DNA of 64,000 bases from Pratylenchus scribneri (lineage: Eukaryota > Nematoda > Chromadorea > Rhabditida > Pratylenchidae): contig JAQSEB010000188.1 in NCBI GenBank assembly GCA_030063045.1, positions 310,001 through 374,000 of the forward strand. The letters are read 5' to 3'. Shown here in pieces: positions 21,870-34,496 of this stretch. Each line of letters starts with the position of its first letter. Within the stretch, counting starts at the first letter, position 1. The translations under genes were made by a program, and so were the position numbers. The notes beneath the pieces are model-generated. The model was given only the letters and a program-made list of their open reading frames with translations, was not told where the DNA came from and ran no database searches.

Positions 21870-22650
21870 AAATTTTTGAAAATTTATCTACTCTCCTAAT
21901 TTACAGATTTTTCTTAATTTAATGTAAATTAGTCTAAAATACACTTTTTAATATTGCATTCCAAAAATAAGCCTCAACTTTGGCTCAAATTTAGCTGAAA
22001 TTTTTAATCGAAATTTTGAAAATTTTTTAGTAATTTTTATGCAAATATATTTACTCGCCTAATTTACAGATTTTTTTTCTTAATTTAATGTAAATTAGTC
22101 TAAAATACACTTTTTAATATTGCATTCCAAAAATAAGCCTCAACTTTGGCTCAAATTTAGCTGAAATTTTTAATCGAAATTTTGAAAATTTTTTAGTAAT
22201 TTTTATGCAAATATATTTACTCGCCTAATTTACAGATTTTTTTTCTTAATTTAATGTAAATTAGTCTAAAATACACTTTTTAATATTGCATTCCAAAAAT
22301 AAGCCTCAACTTTGGCTCAAATTTAGCTGAAATTTTTAATCGAAATTTTGAAAATTTTTTAGTAATTTTTATGCAAATATATTTACTCGCCTAATTTACA
22401 GATTTTTTTTCTTAATTTAATGTAAATTAGTCTAAAATACACTTTTTAATATTGCATTCCAAAAATAAGCCTCAACTTTGGCTCAAATTTAGCTGAAATT
22501 TTTAATCGAAATTTTGAAAATTTTTTAGTAATTTTTATGCAAATATATTTACTCGCCTAATTTACAGATTTTTTTTCTTAATTTAATGTAAATTAGTCTA
22601 AAATACAGTTTTTAATATTGCATTCCAAAAATAAGCCTCAACTTTGGCTC
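21870..22650. repeat. 166 bp tandem repeat
   Basis: AATTTACAGATTTTTTTTCTTAA recurs near 22061, 22227, 22393 and 22559 (period 166). These copies are nearly identical, and a more diverged, shorter-T copy starts at about 21880. There is no coding content. About 560 bp of AT-rich DNA follows before the next gene. Confidence 0.9.
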
Positions 22651-23211
22651 TGGAAATTATAATTAAGGTTAAATTTAATAATTGGATTGGAAATAATTGG
22701 AGAGGAATTAAGAATTTGTGTGATTAGATTATTAATAAATGGATTATTATTTGGAAATTAATGGATATAGATATAGAGGAGTATTTTTTGGAAATGTAGA
22801 GGAAAAAGTTTAATAAAAATTGCTTAGTATTAGTATATGTTTGCGAGTTGTAATTGTCTATGTATTTGTTATAGCAATCAATTTTAAATATTATTCCATG
22901 GAGAATAGAGATGGAGAAAGGAAGAGAATAGTGAGAAGATGGTTATTATGTGCAAGAAATGAAGCGAAGCTATGGTAAACGCTATGCCCTCACCTCATCG
23001 GTATCGGATATCGGTATAATTATTTGTGATCAAAGATCGATCTTTTAATCGATATTGGCAACTTATTTAGTTGGTTTGTTAGTGTTAGTTGTAGTTAAAT
23101 TAAGCCATAATAAGGTATAAGGAATAATTTGGGTTAGTTGGTTTTGAAAATTTCTAAATTCTTGACCTAATTTTCTTTTGATTTAGATTAATTAATATTT
23201 ATTATAAAAAC
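22651..23211 (+). promoter_or_regulatory. Upstream region of the FTSJ3 homolog
   Basis: AT-rich. At about 22995-23055 it holds overlapping ATCG palindromes (GATATC, GATCGATC, AATCGATATT). No clear TATA-type or other core promoter motif stands out. Confidence 0.3.
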
Positions 23212-26200
23212 ATGGGTAAAAAGGCGAAGACTGGAAAGCAAAGAAGAGACAAATTTTACTTTTTGGCCAAGGAGGCCGGATACCGCTCCCGTGCTGCCTT
23301 CAAATTGCTACAATTGAACAAACGATTTGAATTCTTGCAAAATTCTCGTGCCCTTGTCGATCTTTGTGCTGCTCCCGGAGGATGGCTGCAAGTAGCTGAA
23401 CAGAATATGCCAATTTCATCATTGCGAATTGGTAAGAACAAAAAATTGAATAATTGAAAATTACAAAATTTTTAGGAGTTGATTTGGTGCCGATCAAACC
23501 CATAAAAAATTGCATCACCATTCAAGGGGACATCACCGATGAAAAGGTTTTATTTTGCTTTATAAATGATTAAATTATGCAAATATTTTACATTGTACTT
23601 AACTTCTCGGTCCCTACTAATCCGGATAAGTCCTCCCGGCATATTTATTAAGCTTAAAATTAACCATAAACAATTACCACCACAGTTTTTATAATAGCAA
23701 GCTCAGGAAATCTTATTGCTTAAACGACAATCGGCGCAGGGTTTAGCAGCTAGTACTATTTTACGAAATAGATAATTCGGTTGCGATTTTACAAGAAATT
23801 AGTTAATCTAAGGCAGGCCATAGCCAGGAAAATTTTTCATAGGGCGCAAAAATTGTTGGGAGGAGGCAATTTTAGGTAAATGGCCCCAAGGGCTAAATTT
23901 CATCTAAAAATTGTCGCGCAGCGAAAAATTTTTTCATCCATCCATATTCCATAAGGGTACCACTCCCACCCCTTTACTTTTCCCATTTTTTACTTTCGCG
24001 TGGGGCACCCCTCCCCTCGATAAACAAGACTAAATCTTCCACCTTTTTCAGACTAGACATTCCGTCCGAAAAGAACTGCAAACTTGGGAGGCGGATTGCG
24101 TCCTCCACGACGGTGCACCGAACATTGGCACAAATTGGGCCCATGATGCATTCCAACAAAATTGTTTGACCCTTTCTGCTCTTCGATTGGCCACACAAAT
24201 TCTACGGCGAGGCGGCTTCTTCGTCACCAAAATTTTTCGCTCTGCCGATTTTCAAACATTGATTGCCGTTTTTGAACAACTTTTTAAAAAGGTTTTCTAA
24301 TTTTATTGGTTAAAAATTTATTTCGATTTTGGATGCTTAACACGAATTTGACCTAATTTCATTTAATATTTGGCCATTTTGGTAAAACAACGCTAAAATT
24401 TACCAAATTTGGACCTATCCCAATCGTAAATGTTGGAAATTGGCATTGGTCTTTCTTATTAAAATTGCCATAAATTTGTCAAAATCGAAACCAATTAAAA
24501 ATTATCGCCAAAAGGTCAATAATATTTTTAATTATTTTTGCAGGTTCATGTTTGGAAACCGGCTGCTTCCCGTCTCGAATCGGCCGAAATTTTTGTCGTC
24601 TGTGAAAAATACACAAAACCGGACAAAGTTGACCCAGCACTTTTGGATGCGAAAAAAGTTTTTTCGGTGAAGTCGGATGAGGGCGATGAGAACAAAACGA
24701 ATGTGTGAGTTTTTGAAACATTTGCCCAATTTTGAATTTCATGAGGTTTTTAATTAAATTTTGATTAAATAAGCCATTTTCATACACAATTTCCAAATTT
24801 TTATAAAGAAAAATTTATTTAAACATTCATTTTAAAAAATTTACACCAAAAATTAGTTTTTACTGATATAAGTGAAAATTTTATTTTTGGCGCCAAATCC
24901 ATTACTCTAATTTCAAATAATTGTTAATAAAATTGAAACAAAAATAAATTAAAATCAATTATTCTTTAATCCAAAAAATTTCAAATTTTTCAGGCATCGA
25001 CTCCTTTTACACCCAAAACGCAAAGAGAAGAAGCCAAAAGCGTTGGGCTATGAGGAGGGCACCGAATTAGGCCAATACCGGGAGTTGGATGCCAGCGAAT
25101 TCATCGCCTCAAAAAATGCCCTCCAATTGTTGGCCAGGGCATCTGCGATGGTGTTGGACTCGGAAAAGGTGGCCAAAAGTGAACATACGACTGAGGAATT
25201 GCGAGAATGCTTGGCCGACTTGAAAGTTTGTGGACCGGCGGAAATGCGTCGAATTTTGGCCTGGCGACGAAAATTGTTGGCCGAGGAGAAACAGGCAGAA
25301 AAGGAGGAACAAAAACGCAAGGAAATGTGAGTTTTTTTTTTAATTTTAGGACATTTATTTGCCAAAAAAAAAAAATTTTAATATTTGACCATTGGGATTC
25401 GAGCCCTAGAATTTTTTTTTAAATTTTTGGGCTTTTTATCAATTTAATAAAAAAGAAAATTTTAAAAAAAAACTAAAAAATATATTTTAAGTACGGATTC
25501 AATCGGCAATTTTTAAAATTTTTCTTATGTCTAAATTGTTATTTTTTCATGCTAATCGAAATTTACCAAAAAATTATTTTTGCATTAATAAAATTTGAAA
25601 ATATTCAGCAATTATTGAGGCCATGAGTGTGGAAAAATGTTTTTCCCAATTTTTTCCATTAGTATAACCTCAAAAAATAAATTCCACACAAATGGAATGG
25701 ATTTTGGACAGAGCCAATCAGTCCAATCAATAAAAAATGACTGATTCGGTCTTGAATAAATCCACAAAAATGCTATAATATTATTAAAAAATAAATTCTA
25801 AAAAATTGTAAAATTTTTAGAGAAGCAAAGTCAAAAATTGGCAATGCGGACTGTGGAATTGAAATGTTGGAAGAGGAGGAAGAATTGGCGCAAAGCAATG
25901 AGCTGAAGGAATTGGAGGAAATTGATTAGCTAATTCGGAATGCGCAGGCAGATGAGAAGGCAAAACTCAAAAAGTAGGCTAATTTATTAGAATTTTTTAA
26001 ATAATTTAAATCTTCCGAAATCTATCAAAATTTTATGAATTTAATTTTTTAAACTAAGCACAAACAAATATACACTTATTTCGGTGAATATTTAATTGCA
26101 TTTTCGTAAACAATAGCAACATTTACAAATATGACCTTTTAGTGATGATGAATGTTGGAATTGGAATTGGATTGGACTTAACAAAATTGGCATTAATTTT

Positions 26201-28199
26201 TGGACAAAAATGATAACCGCATTCATGATAATTTATAAGCAAGAAACAACCCAGAATTACTCCAAGAAAAATGCAGGGAATATCTAAGACACTAAATGAC
26301 CCATAAAAAGTCAAAATAATGTAGAAATCAATTTCTGAAATAAATTTTAACAGTCTAAATTTTTTCCTATTTACCCATTTTTTCAGACGGAAGAAAAAAC
26401 TACTGAAGGAGAAGCGAAAAATGGAGGAGCGCAAAAAACTTCACATGGTCCATGAGGGGGATGTGCCAATGATTGGCGAAGATTTGGAGCTTTTTTCGTT
26501 GCGAACAATTCGACGAATTGCGGACAAAGCCCGACAAAAGGCAATGGCGGCGGCCACAGCAGTGAAAGGGGAAAAAATTGAAGAGGAGGAAGAAGATGAT
26601 GAGGAAACGGATGAAGAAGAGGGAATGGAAGTGAAGAAAAATAAAGGGAAGGAGGAGATGACGAAGGAAATTGATGAAAATGAAGAGGAAGAAGAAGAAG
26701 ATGATGGATTGGATGAATTGGTGAATGACGAAGAAGAAAATGAGGATGAAAATACAGATGAAGGTGGGTACAAAGTTGGCAAAAATTGCGGAATTTTTAA
26801 GTCACAAAAATCGCAAAATAAATATTCTTGCGAAATTTATCTTAAGTGTGTTTGAGTTCGGGTTCGAGAATTTTAATTAGTTTTTAATGAAATTTTCCCG
26901 AAAAAAAGACCCAAAATTGTTATAATAGGTCAAAACCTAAAATATTTTCATACATTTAAGTAATTGAAATTCTTAAGCAAAATTTTTAAAAATGAAATTG
27001 AGATTTATATAATAGAAAAAAAAAATTAAGTCGCAATATTTATTCCTCTGAAGTCTTAATTAAAAATTCAATTAAATAAACAATTTATTCAATTAACCAA
27101 GAATTTTTTATAGGCGGACAAACTCAACAGAAAAAAAGTCGAAAACGCAAATTGACAGCGGAACAATTGGCCATGGGCGAACAAATGATTCATTCGAAGA
27201 AAAGGGCACGTGAACTGGAGGACTGGGCCTGGAATCGGTCAGTTTTATAGAAGCAAAATTTTAATTAAAATTTCCAGTATACAATTTTAATTTTAGTTGT
27301 TTAAATAAAAAAGCATTATTTGGGATCATAAAAATATTTATAGTGACAAATAAAATTTCTTTTTCCCTCTCTCATATAAACTCCGCAATCTACCTAATTC
27401 CTTTGACAAAAAATTAAAATATTAAATCTTAATCTTTCTTTAATTATTTCAGCCATACAAGCAATGATGACGGCCTTCCGGAATGGTTTGAGGCGGATGA
27501 ACGAAAACATTGTCGACCAACCCAACTGCCAATTGACCAAAGCAGAGTGGCCTTTTACGCACAAAGGGATCGTCCGCTGAATGCGAGAAATATCAAAAAA
27601 GTTGTGGAGGCAAAACAGCGAAAAAAGTTGAGAAAACAACGGCGGATGGAAAAAGCAAAGCAAAAGGCAGAGGGAATTTTGGACAATGAACAAATGGAAC
27701 AAGGGGAGAAAATGCGCGAATTGAAGAGGTGGGAACATTGCAAATTTTTGTACTAATTAATTAATTTTTAATTTAAGACTTTATCGGAAGGCAGGGGCAC
27801 CGGAGAAAAAGAAGCTCAAATACCAAGTAGTCACAAAAGGCAAACGAGGAAGCATGACCCGACCAAAGGGCCCCTATAAGCTGGTGGATCGTCGGCTAAA
27901 GAAGGTGGACAATTGCTTATTAATATTTTTATAAAAAAATTGGCCAGTGGCCATATTTTCAATTTATCCAAAATATATTAAATATTTTACGATTTATCAA
28001 TAAATTAAAACATTATTAATTAAAAAAAATTCCACAGGATACTCGATCACAAAATCGGGCAAAGAAGGGCAGCAGTGGAGGAAGTGGACCGGCGAAAAAA
28101 AGCCGAGGGGCAAAAACTGGTGGCGGTGGCCGAAAGCCAGCGGCAAAGATGAACAATAGCAGCAGAGGAGGGGAAAAACGACGAGGAAAGGGCAAATAA
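23212..28199 (+). CDS. FTSJ3: pre-rRNA 2'-O-methyltransferase, FTSJ3/Spb1 homolog, with an in-frame stop
   Basis: Eleven exons: 23212-23431, 23476-23546, 24052-24291, 24544-24704, 24994-25326, 25821-25973, 26387-26763, 27114-27237, 27453-27728, 27778-27904, 28038-28199 (748 codons, all phases agree). The N-terminal FtsJ domain shows the SAM motif [11 protein letters not shown] and the K-D-K-E residues: K in the RAAFKLL helix, D in HDGAPN, K in VTKIF, E in LESAEIF. Then comes a central acidic region (exon 7) and the basic Spb1 C-terminal domain (RLYRKAG ... PKGPYKLVD, Gly/Lys-rich tail). The family methylates 27S/large-subunit rRNA in the nucleolus. Oddity: TAG at 25927-25929 in exon 6 interrupts the frame after 377 codons, although the downstream exons are well preserved. 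This could be a sequencing error, a nonsense allele or a real truncation that keeps the catalytic domain. Confidence 0.9.
24330..24495. repeat. Palindromic dispersed repeat in FTSJ3 intron 3
   Basis: CCATTTTGGTAAAACAACGC near 24374, with an approximate complementary arm near 24450-24480. Same family as the 46045 copy. Confidence 0.45.
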
Positions 28200-29048
28200 A
28201 TTGAAATATTGATAATAGCGATATTTTGATTCATTTCACACATTTTTTCTTTATTATTTTTTTGTTGTTAAAGTTAAATTTAAAAGTTATTTTAAAAACA
28301 ATAAAATATCCAATATATTTTCCGGAAACAAATTTTTTCCGGAAAATACATTTGCCTCAATAGAAAACATTTCCAGAAAAAATCCTCATTGGAAAATATT
28401 TCTCTATTTTTTTGAAAACGCATCCTTCCTGAAATCAGAAAACACAACATTTTTATAAGGCCAAGAGAAAAGCTTGTTAATAATAATTATTCCTAGCATC
28501 CCAAATAACAAAATAAAAGAGAAAATTCATTAAAATTCAAAGAAATTATTTCATTTTGATTTTTACTATATCCTTCTCTCCCATAAAAATTTCACAAATC
28601 TACCCAATTTTCTCTCAACTTTTCCAATTATCGTCAGTGACTTTTCTTCTGCTTGCTGGTCGAACTCATGATTGAGGGAAACTTAAAAATTAATTTATGG
28701 GTTGCTCGGGTCCATTGTTGGATTTAATGTGTAAAGCATCGATGCCCCCATTTTTTGCCCTTTTCCCGATGTGGAATTTGTCCAGCCGGAATATTCAAAA
28801 AAAAGTTAGCCCCGCTCGATCTTCTATGACGCTAATTGTGGCCAAATGAGAAAAAAGCTGACCAAATATTTGTGGGGTAAATGGCATGAAAAATTACCCA
28901 AAATTTCACCACTTTTGTTGGGGATAAATCCCACAAAAGCGAAAAAATTTTAATAGGCCTGAATTCCATATTCATTTTAAACAAAAATTATCCCAAACAT
29001 TAAATTTTTTTTGCCATTAATTTTAAAGTTGGCCCAGTCAAGGAATAA
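28200..29048. other. Intergenic, AT-rich
   Basis: The FTSJ3 stop codon lies inside an AATAAA (28195-28200). Short TTTTCCGGAAA-like words at about 28318-28360 recall the left-end satellite. No gene seen. Confidence 0.5.
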
Positions 29049-30380
29049 ATGGGAGACAGTATAATTTGGCGAATTCTACTCGGCCTTTTGGCCTTTCAAT
29101 TTTGTATTCTTCTGGTTCAGAGTTGTCGATGCAAACCGAAAACAACTGCACCACCACCCGAGTGAATTTTAATAAATAAATCAAAAATAATAATTAATTT
29201 TTGCCTAAAACAGGGGAATAATTCACAGAAAAAAATGAAAACGGAGTTTTACTGTATTCTGAGATTAAACAGAGGATCCATCCAATATTCCTAACGGCAA
29301 TTAAATTAGTGTTGTATATGCGTATATGCGATACCCAATATCAATACAATACTAAATTAATAAAAAGATTAAATAGCAAATAAATTGACATTGGAGGGAG
29401 ATGCTTAAAAATAGGGTTATTAATTCCCTGTCGGCGGGACCGAGAAGTGTATCCGCAAGGTATTTTGGGCAAATTACCCGTTCCATTACCAGCAGCCCGA
29501 CTACCCGCCTAACCGTTACCTGCTTTTTCATTACTCGCTTGGGGTATTTAAAAAAGTTAGTACATGAATACTACCATCAGAAGCTGGTTTAAATGAATGA
29601 GAATTTTTCATTTTAAATTGGCCGGATGAATTATATATATTTGCCCATATCTTTTTTAATTATTTAAAAAACATTTATCAGCCTTTCTTTGGGAGGCCAT
29701 GGACTGATGGGTCGACTGGCCAAGGATTTGGGGTTCAGTCCATCTGAAGCGAAATCAATGATGGCTGCCCGAGCATTTCCCGGATTGAGTGGTATGTTTT
29801 TTGTTTCAAAATATGCGAACAAAAACTAGTCCATTCCATACTACATAGTCAAATCATAATAATCTTTTATAACCTAAAAATTGATCTCAAAAATCCTTTT
29901 TTTTTGATAGATTCATATTATTTCGGATGGTTCGAAATACTGGAATTCATTTTACTCCGCGGCAATTTTACGATTAGTTTTTATGTTTAATGCCCCACAA
30001 AAAATATGAAAGAAATTTATCCTTTTCAAAAAAAAATTATCATAAAAATTTTAAATATTTAAAATAAATATGAAAAAAAGTATTTTCTGAACTTTTAACG
30101 GTAAATTTAATAAATTGGCAAAATTATTAATAATAAATATTTTCTGCCCGCAGATACTGCTGACACTGATCCATCTCCGCCGACCGAAGAGCAAAAGCCC
30201 CGAAGACGAGGCTGGGGATGGGGATGGCCCCGTTGGGGACGACGACGAAATAATCAACAAAAACCAAATCAGCCGGCTGCGGAGCCAAAACCCGATTTGA
30301 GCGGAATGAATAAGGAAAATTATGAGAAATTACTGGCAAAATATGGAATTGCACCTGATGCTGGCACAAAGTCAAAATAA
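29049..30380 (+). CDS. Small secreted protein with an Arg/Trp-rich block, unknown family
   Basis: Three exons: 29049-29161, 29682-29791, 30154-30380 (149 aa; donors GTGAAT and GTATGT, acceptors TTATCAG and CCGCAG, phases agree). An N-terminal hydrophobic run (about residues 7-23) after a short polar start looks like a signal peptide. There are three Cys near the cleavage zone and a Pro/Thr stretch. Then comes a Gly/Leu/Ala-rich segment with PSEAKSMMAARAF, an acidic/Pro linker, the striking block RRRGWGWGWPRWGRRR, and a C-terminal NYEKLLAKYGIAPD. I do not recognise the family. The basic block could bind nucleic acid or membrane, or act as a nuclear signal if the protein reaches another cell's cytoplasm. 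AATAAA overlaps the stop codon. A first-exon-only ORF (38 aa) is the alternative. Confidence 0.65.
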
Positions 30381-30931
30381 ACAATGAAAATGAATTGAAG
30401 AATTTTGGAAAAATGAACAAAAAATGTTGAATGCGGAGAATGGAATAAATTGGATGCAAATTTAAATACTATTTTTAACAATTTATTTGGAATTAATGAA
30501 AACATTTCGTTCGCATTTTAGGCCCAATTTTTAAATTATAAATTAGAGAGTTTGCATCAAAAATCATCATTTAATTTTATTGATTTTACTAAAGACCACA
30601 AATGGGCCTTAAAATGATCCAATAATCCAAATAAATTGTTAAAAAAGAAAAGCCTGATCCCTGATTAAAAAATAACCCAAATTTTAATTTTTATATTTTT
30701 ATCCCATATCGAAAGAAAAATGGAATGCCCAAAACCAAAAATAATAAATATTAAAAATTATATTTTTATTGACATTTTTTGGAAAATTTTTATTAAATAT
30801 CTTTACATCTGTTGAATAAATTCTATGTAGAAAATTTATTAAATACTTTAAATTTTATAATCATCGTCAAATTAATCATATTAATATTTTTTATTCATTT
30901 GGTTTAGTTTTTTAATTCATCATCAATTTAT
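30381..30931. other. Convergent 3' interval
   Basis: AT-rich space between two converging genes. Nothing else seen. Confidence 0.6.
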
Positions 30932-33900
30932 TTAATTTCCTTCCATCATCATTCCTCCATTTGCGGCAAATCCTCGTTGTCGATTCTTGAAAATGTCTTC
31001 CACCCTCGTCAAAATATTGCTGAAGCCGAGCGGATCATCCGGATTGGAACAACGTTGTTCACCTGTAAAAAGGAAAAATGATTAATGAATTTTTAATTTA
31101 ATTATTTTATAAATAAATTATTAATTTGCTTAAAAATTTGACCAAGACCCAAAAAAATGGTTGCTTTGAATGTGCAAAGACATTGGCAAATCCCAAAACG
31201 GCATTCGGAATTTGGATCCAGGCATTGTTTTGTGACCGTACATCTTCCACCCAATGGCACTTTTGTCTTCAGGCAACGATCAATGACCGCAACCTAATAA
31301 GGAGGGAATTTAAGAGAATATTTTTTAATGAAGAAGCCACCTCATTGATATCGCAACTTTTTTCGCAACTCGGAAACCGGTCAACATTATTCGGCTGGAA
31401 TCCAAATTTGCATTCGCATTGGCCCAACACACAGCTCATTGTGACACCGCCTTCACACTGGAATTGGTTTGAGAAAAATTATTGTTGGCCACATATTAAT
31501 TCATTGTTAATCCTTAGAATATGCTTATTTGTTGAATCAAAAAATTTTTTTTTTGATAATTTCTAGTTTTTATAACTTACTATAAATATAAATAATCATA
31601 TTTAACGTAAATATTGCCGACGACGCGTTTATAATAATTCATCAATAGATGAACAAATTTTGATGATCTTATTAGTATCAAATTTAAGAGCAGATTTTTG
31701 ATTGGCTATCTAATAATTTTAATTTTATTAAATTGATTCATAATTTTTAAAATTGTATAAAACTTTTTAAAATATCATTTAATTTGGATTATCAAATTTT
31801 TGCCATGTTTTTTGGCATAATTTTACAACAATTTAAATTAGATTTATATTTTTAGGGAGTCAATATTTAATTTTGATACTAAAATCATTAAAATTGGTTC
31901 ATCCATCTATTGATGAGTTTGGTATTAAAAATGGCGCCAAGTTGTCTTTCATTTCCTACGGGTCCAATTTAACCACATATTCTTTACCTGCAAATCATTT
32001 TGGCATGGATCTTCTCGATGAGCGATGCTCAAGCATTGGCCATTGTGGAAAACGGGCGTTGGATCACGGCATGGCTTTGGACAGCAAATTGACGTTTTCC
32101 AGCCTGGCTCACTCAATGTCATACAAAAATGGGTCAGAGGACGACACTGGAAATTATGGGGGAGATTTATTCAATTTAATTGCCTATTGGCCAATGACAA
32201 TTGGCAAATTTGCTTTTGTTTACACCTCTATTAATTCTATTTATTTCTGATAAATAATATCAATGCTCCGACTAATCTAAAAATTTTATTTTCCGGGAAA
32301 AAATTTTATTCTTTCAATCTTTTTCCGGAATACCGTTTTTCTATTAGAAGCCCATAAGCCTTTAAGTTTTCAAAGCCCATGTAATCGCTAGTGTCATTTT
32401 CTTTTCTATTAGAGAATAGAAAGTAGGTCATTATTTTCAGAGAACTTTCCAAGGAGGAATTCTCAATTTTTTCGGTGCACAATTTTGCTATTTTCGCTTT
32501 AATTTTACTGAAAATTGGTTCAATTTTAATAAAAATTTTCGATGAGGTTTTGGCTTCTATTAGAAATAAGCTTCTGTAAAAAAAGGCATGAACCAAATTG
32601 AACCATATTTGAAAATGAATTTTTAATTTGAGCTATTTACATAAAATAGAATTGTAATTATGCCCAAAAAATATTGCATATTCACGAATTTCTCTCTTAT
32701 TTACTTTTTGTTCCTCTTGGGCACCGGCATCGCAAGATTGGCTCAAATCCGGTTCGCCATATGGACATCGAATCCGGCAACAATGTCCAATGTTTGGGCT
32801 TCCATAGGTGACGCATCTGAAGCCAATTGGGCAACTGTCCGTTGTGGCCGCATTGTCCAGCATGTCAACGTCGTTGATGAAAAGGCGGCGACAAGTTTGA
32901 GGCGGGGCCATTACATCGGGGCAAACTCAAAAAGATTTATATTTTTGGAATTTAATTTTGAATTTCCGCCTCTAACCAGCATAGCATCGACCCTTGGATT
33001 GATCTCGAATTGTGCCGGGCGAACATTGGCATTGACCGCCGATGCACGAATTGAATGGGTCAACGCAATGAATGTCCTTTTTAAGTGAGTTAAAAAGTAA
33101 TTATTTAATTCAATTGATTGTTTATATTTTTTTCCAAACATTTTTGTGTTTTTGTTCTTCTAAGCATTTTATCTTATATATTTGTGACTTGCCTTCTCGC
33201 ATGATTGTCCCCATCCGGCCACTCGAGTGCATTCAACACCGTAGAGTTGTTGACCGGCGGGACAGGCTGAAAATATAAATATTTTGAATCTTTAATTTTC
33301 GCTGATGGCAATTTTTATTCTCTATTTTCTCCTTTTCCTAAGAAACTATGCCCTCAGGGTTAATGAATTTATCCTGTGGCTCTTTTCCCATCATTTTAAT
33401 CGGTTGACTACAATTTTTTCATTTTTTGAAAATGTTTCACAAATTCCAATATTTCGGCTTATTATAAAATTTAAAATATTTTTTATTTTTTTGATATATT
33501 GGGGATTTTTTTTAATGAGACTTTAGATGTTTTGATCTAAAAAAAAAACTTACGAACTGTGCAAATGCCATTCACCACGCTGCCACCCCAACATTCGCAT
33601 TTGCCATCGCGGCAGAGCAGTGGAGGTTTGCAATCACGTTGACAGGAATCACCAATTTTGCTGGGTGCTGAAAAGGAGTCAGGGATTTAAGGTTTTGGTT
33701 TGACTTTTATATACCGATTGATAGAATTAATTTTTTGACAAAAATTTAAGGAAAATTAAGCAACCAAAAATTAAAAAATCGAATTTTTTACAATAATTCA
33801 TAATCAATAGATTATTCCCTTTATAAATAAATTAATTTGATTTACCAAGTCTGCAAATTGTTTTGCTCTCATCCAAATCGAATTCTTCAAAATTTGTTGG

Positions 33901-34496
33901 ACAAGTGCAGCGTCCATCACGGCATACTGTATTTGTACCGTAGCATTCTTCATCGAACAGGCATTTATTGCCGATCAATTTTTCTGAAATATTATTGATT
34001 TTTTTATTGAATTTAATTTTAGTTGCATTTGATTCAATTAAATTATATTAAAAAATCATGTAATAATAATTAATATTTTTAGGGATAAAAATTAAGATTT
34101 CGACCAAAAAAATTAAGTATTTAATTTATTTGATATCTTGACCATTACTGTTTTAATTTGTTTTCGTTGATTTTTTCTCTGCCAATTAATTTTTTTCCTT
34201 TGTAATATTTTTCCTCGAATTATTCCCTTTGTATAAATAAATTTTTGATCGTTTTTTAAACTAATCTCTCCTTTTTAATTAAAAATCCAACTTTTTAATT
34301 AAAAATCCAACTTTTTATTATTTATCCATCATTGATTTAAACTTAATTTTAACTCTATTAAAATTAACTCACGTGTACATGGGACATCGAAAGCCGCTTG
34401 GATGCCATCAAATAGCAATAATAAATTTGCTACATTTATGAAGGAATTGAAAAAATGAGGTGCAAAATGTCTTCGTGTTGAACTTCGATTATCCAT
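30932..34496 (-). CDS. Secreted Cys-rich EB-module protein
   Basis: Ten exons on the minus strand: 34496-34373, 33983-33846, 33667-33554, 33266-33193, 33076-32977, 32925-32705, 32146-31988, 31457-31341, 31266-31143, 31062-30932 (about 433 aa; all phases agree). The end of exon 9 is uncertain: donors after 31182, 31149 or 31143 all keep frame. A hydrophobic N-terminal stretch ending FDGIQA is followed by repeated Cys patterns typical of nematode EB modules, such as CLFDEECYGTNTVCRDGRC, CRDGKCEC and CIGGQCQC. Domains follow exon borders. Exon 4 uses a GC donor (AAG|GCAAGT). The family is extracellular and of unknown function. The AATAAA starts within the stop region. Confidence 0.85.

Noticed and set aside
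26441..26782. Ser-rich minus-strand frame opposite FTSJ3 exon 7
   Set aside because: Antisense of the Glu/Asp-rich coding exon.
29401..29592. 63 aa frame with Ser/Thr/Arg content
   Set aside because: Lies in intron 1 of the secreted-protein gene with no supporting similarity.
32306..32596. 96 aa Lys-rich minus frame in EB-module intron 6
   Set aside because: No Cys pattern and flanked by a phase-perfect splice without it.
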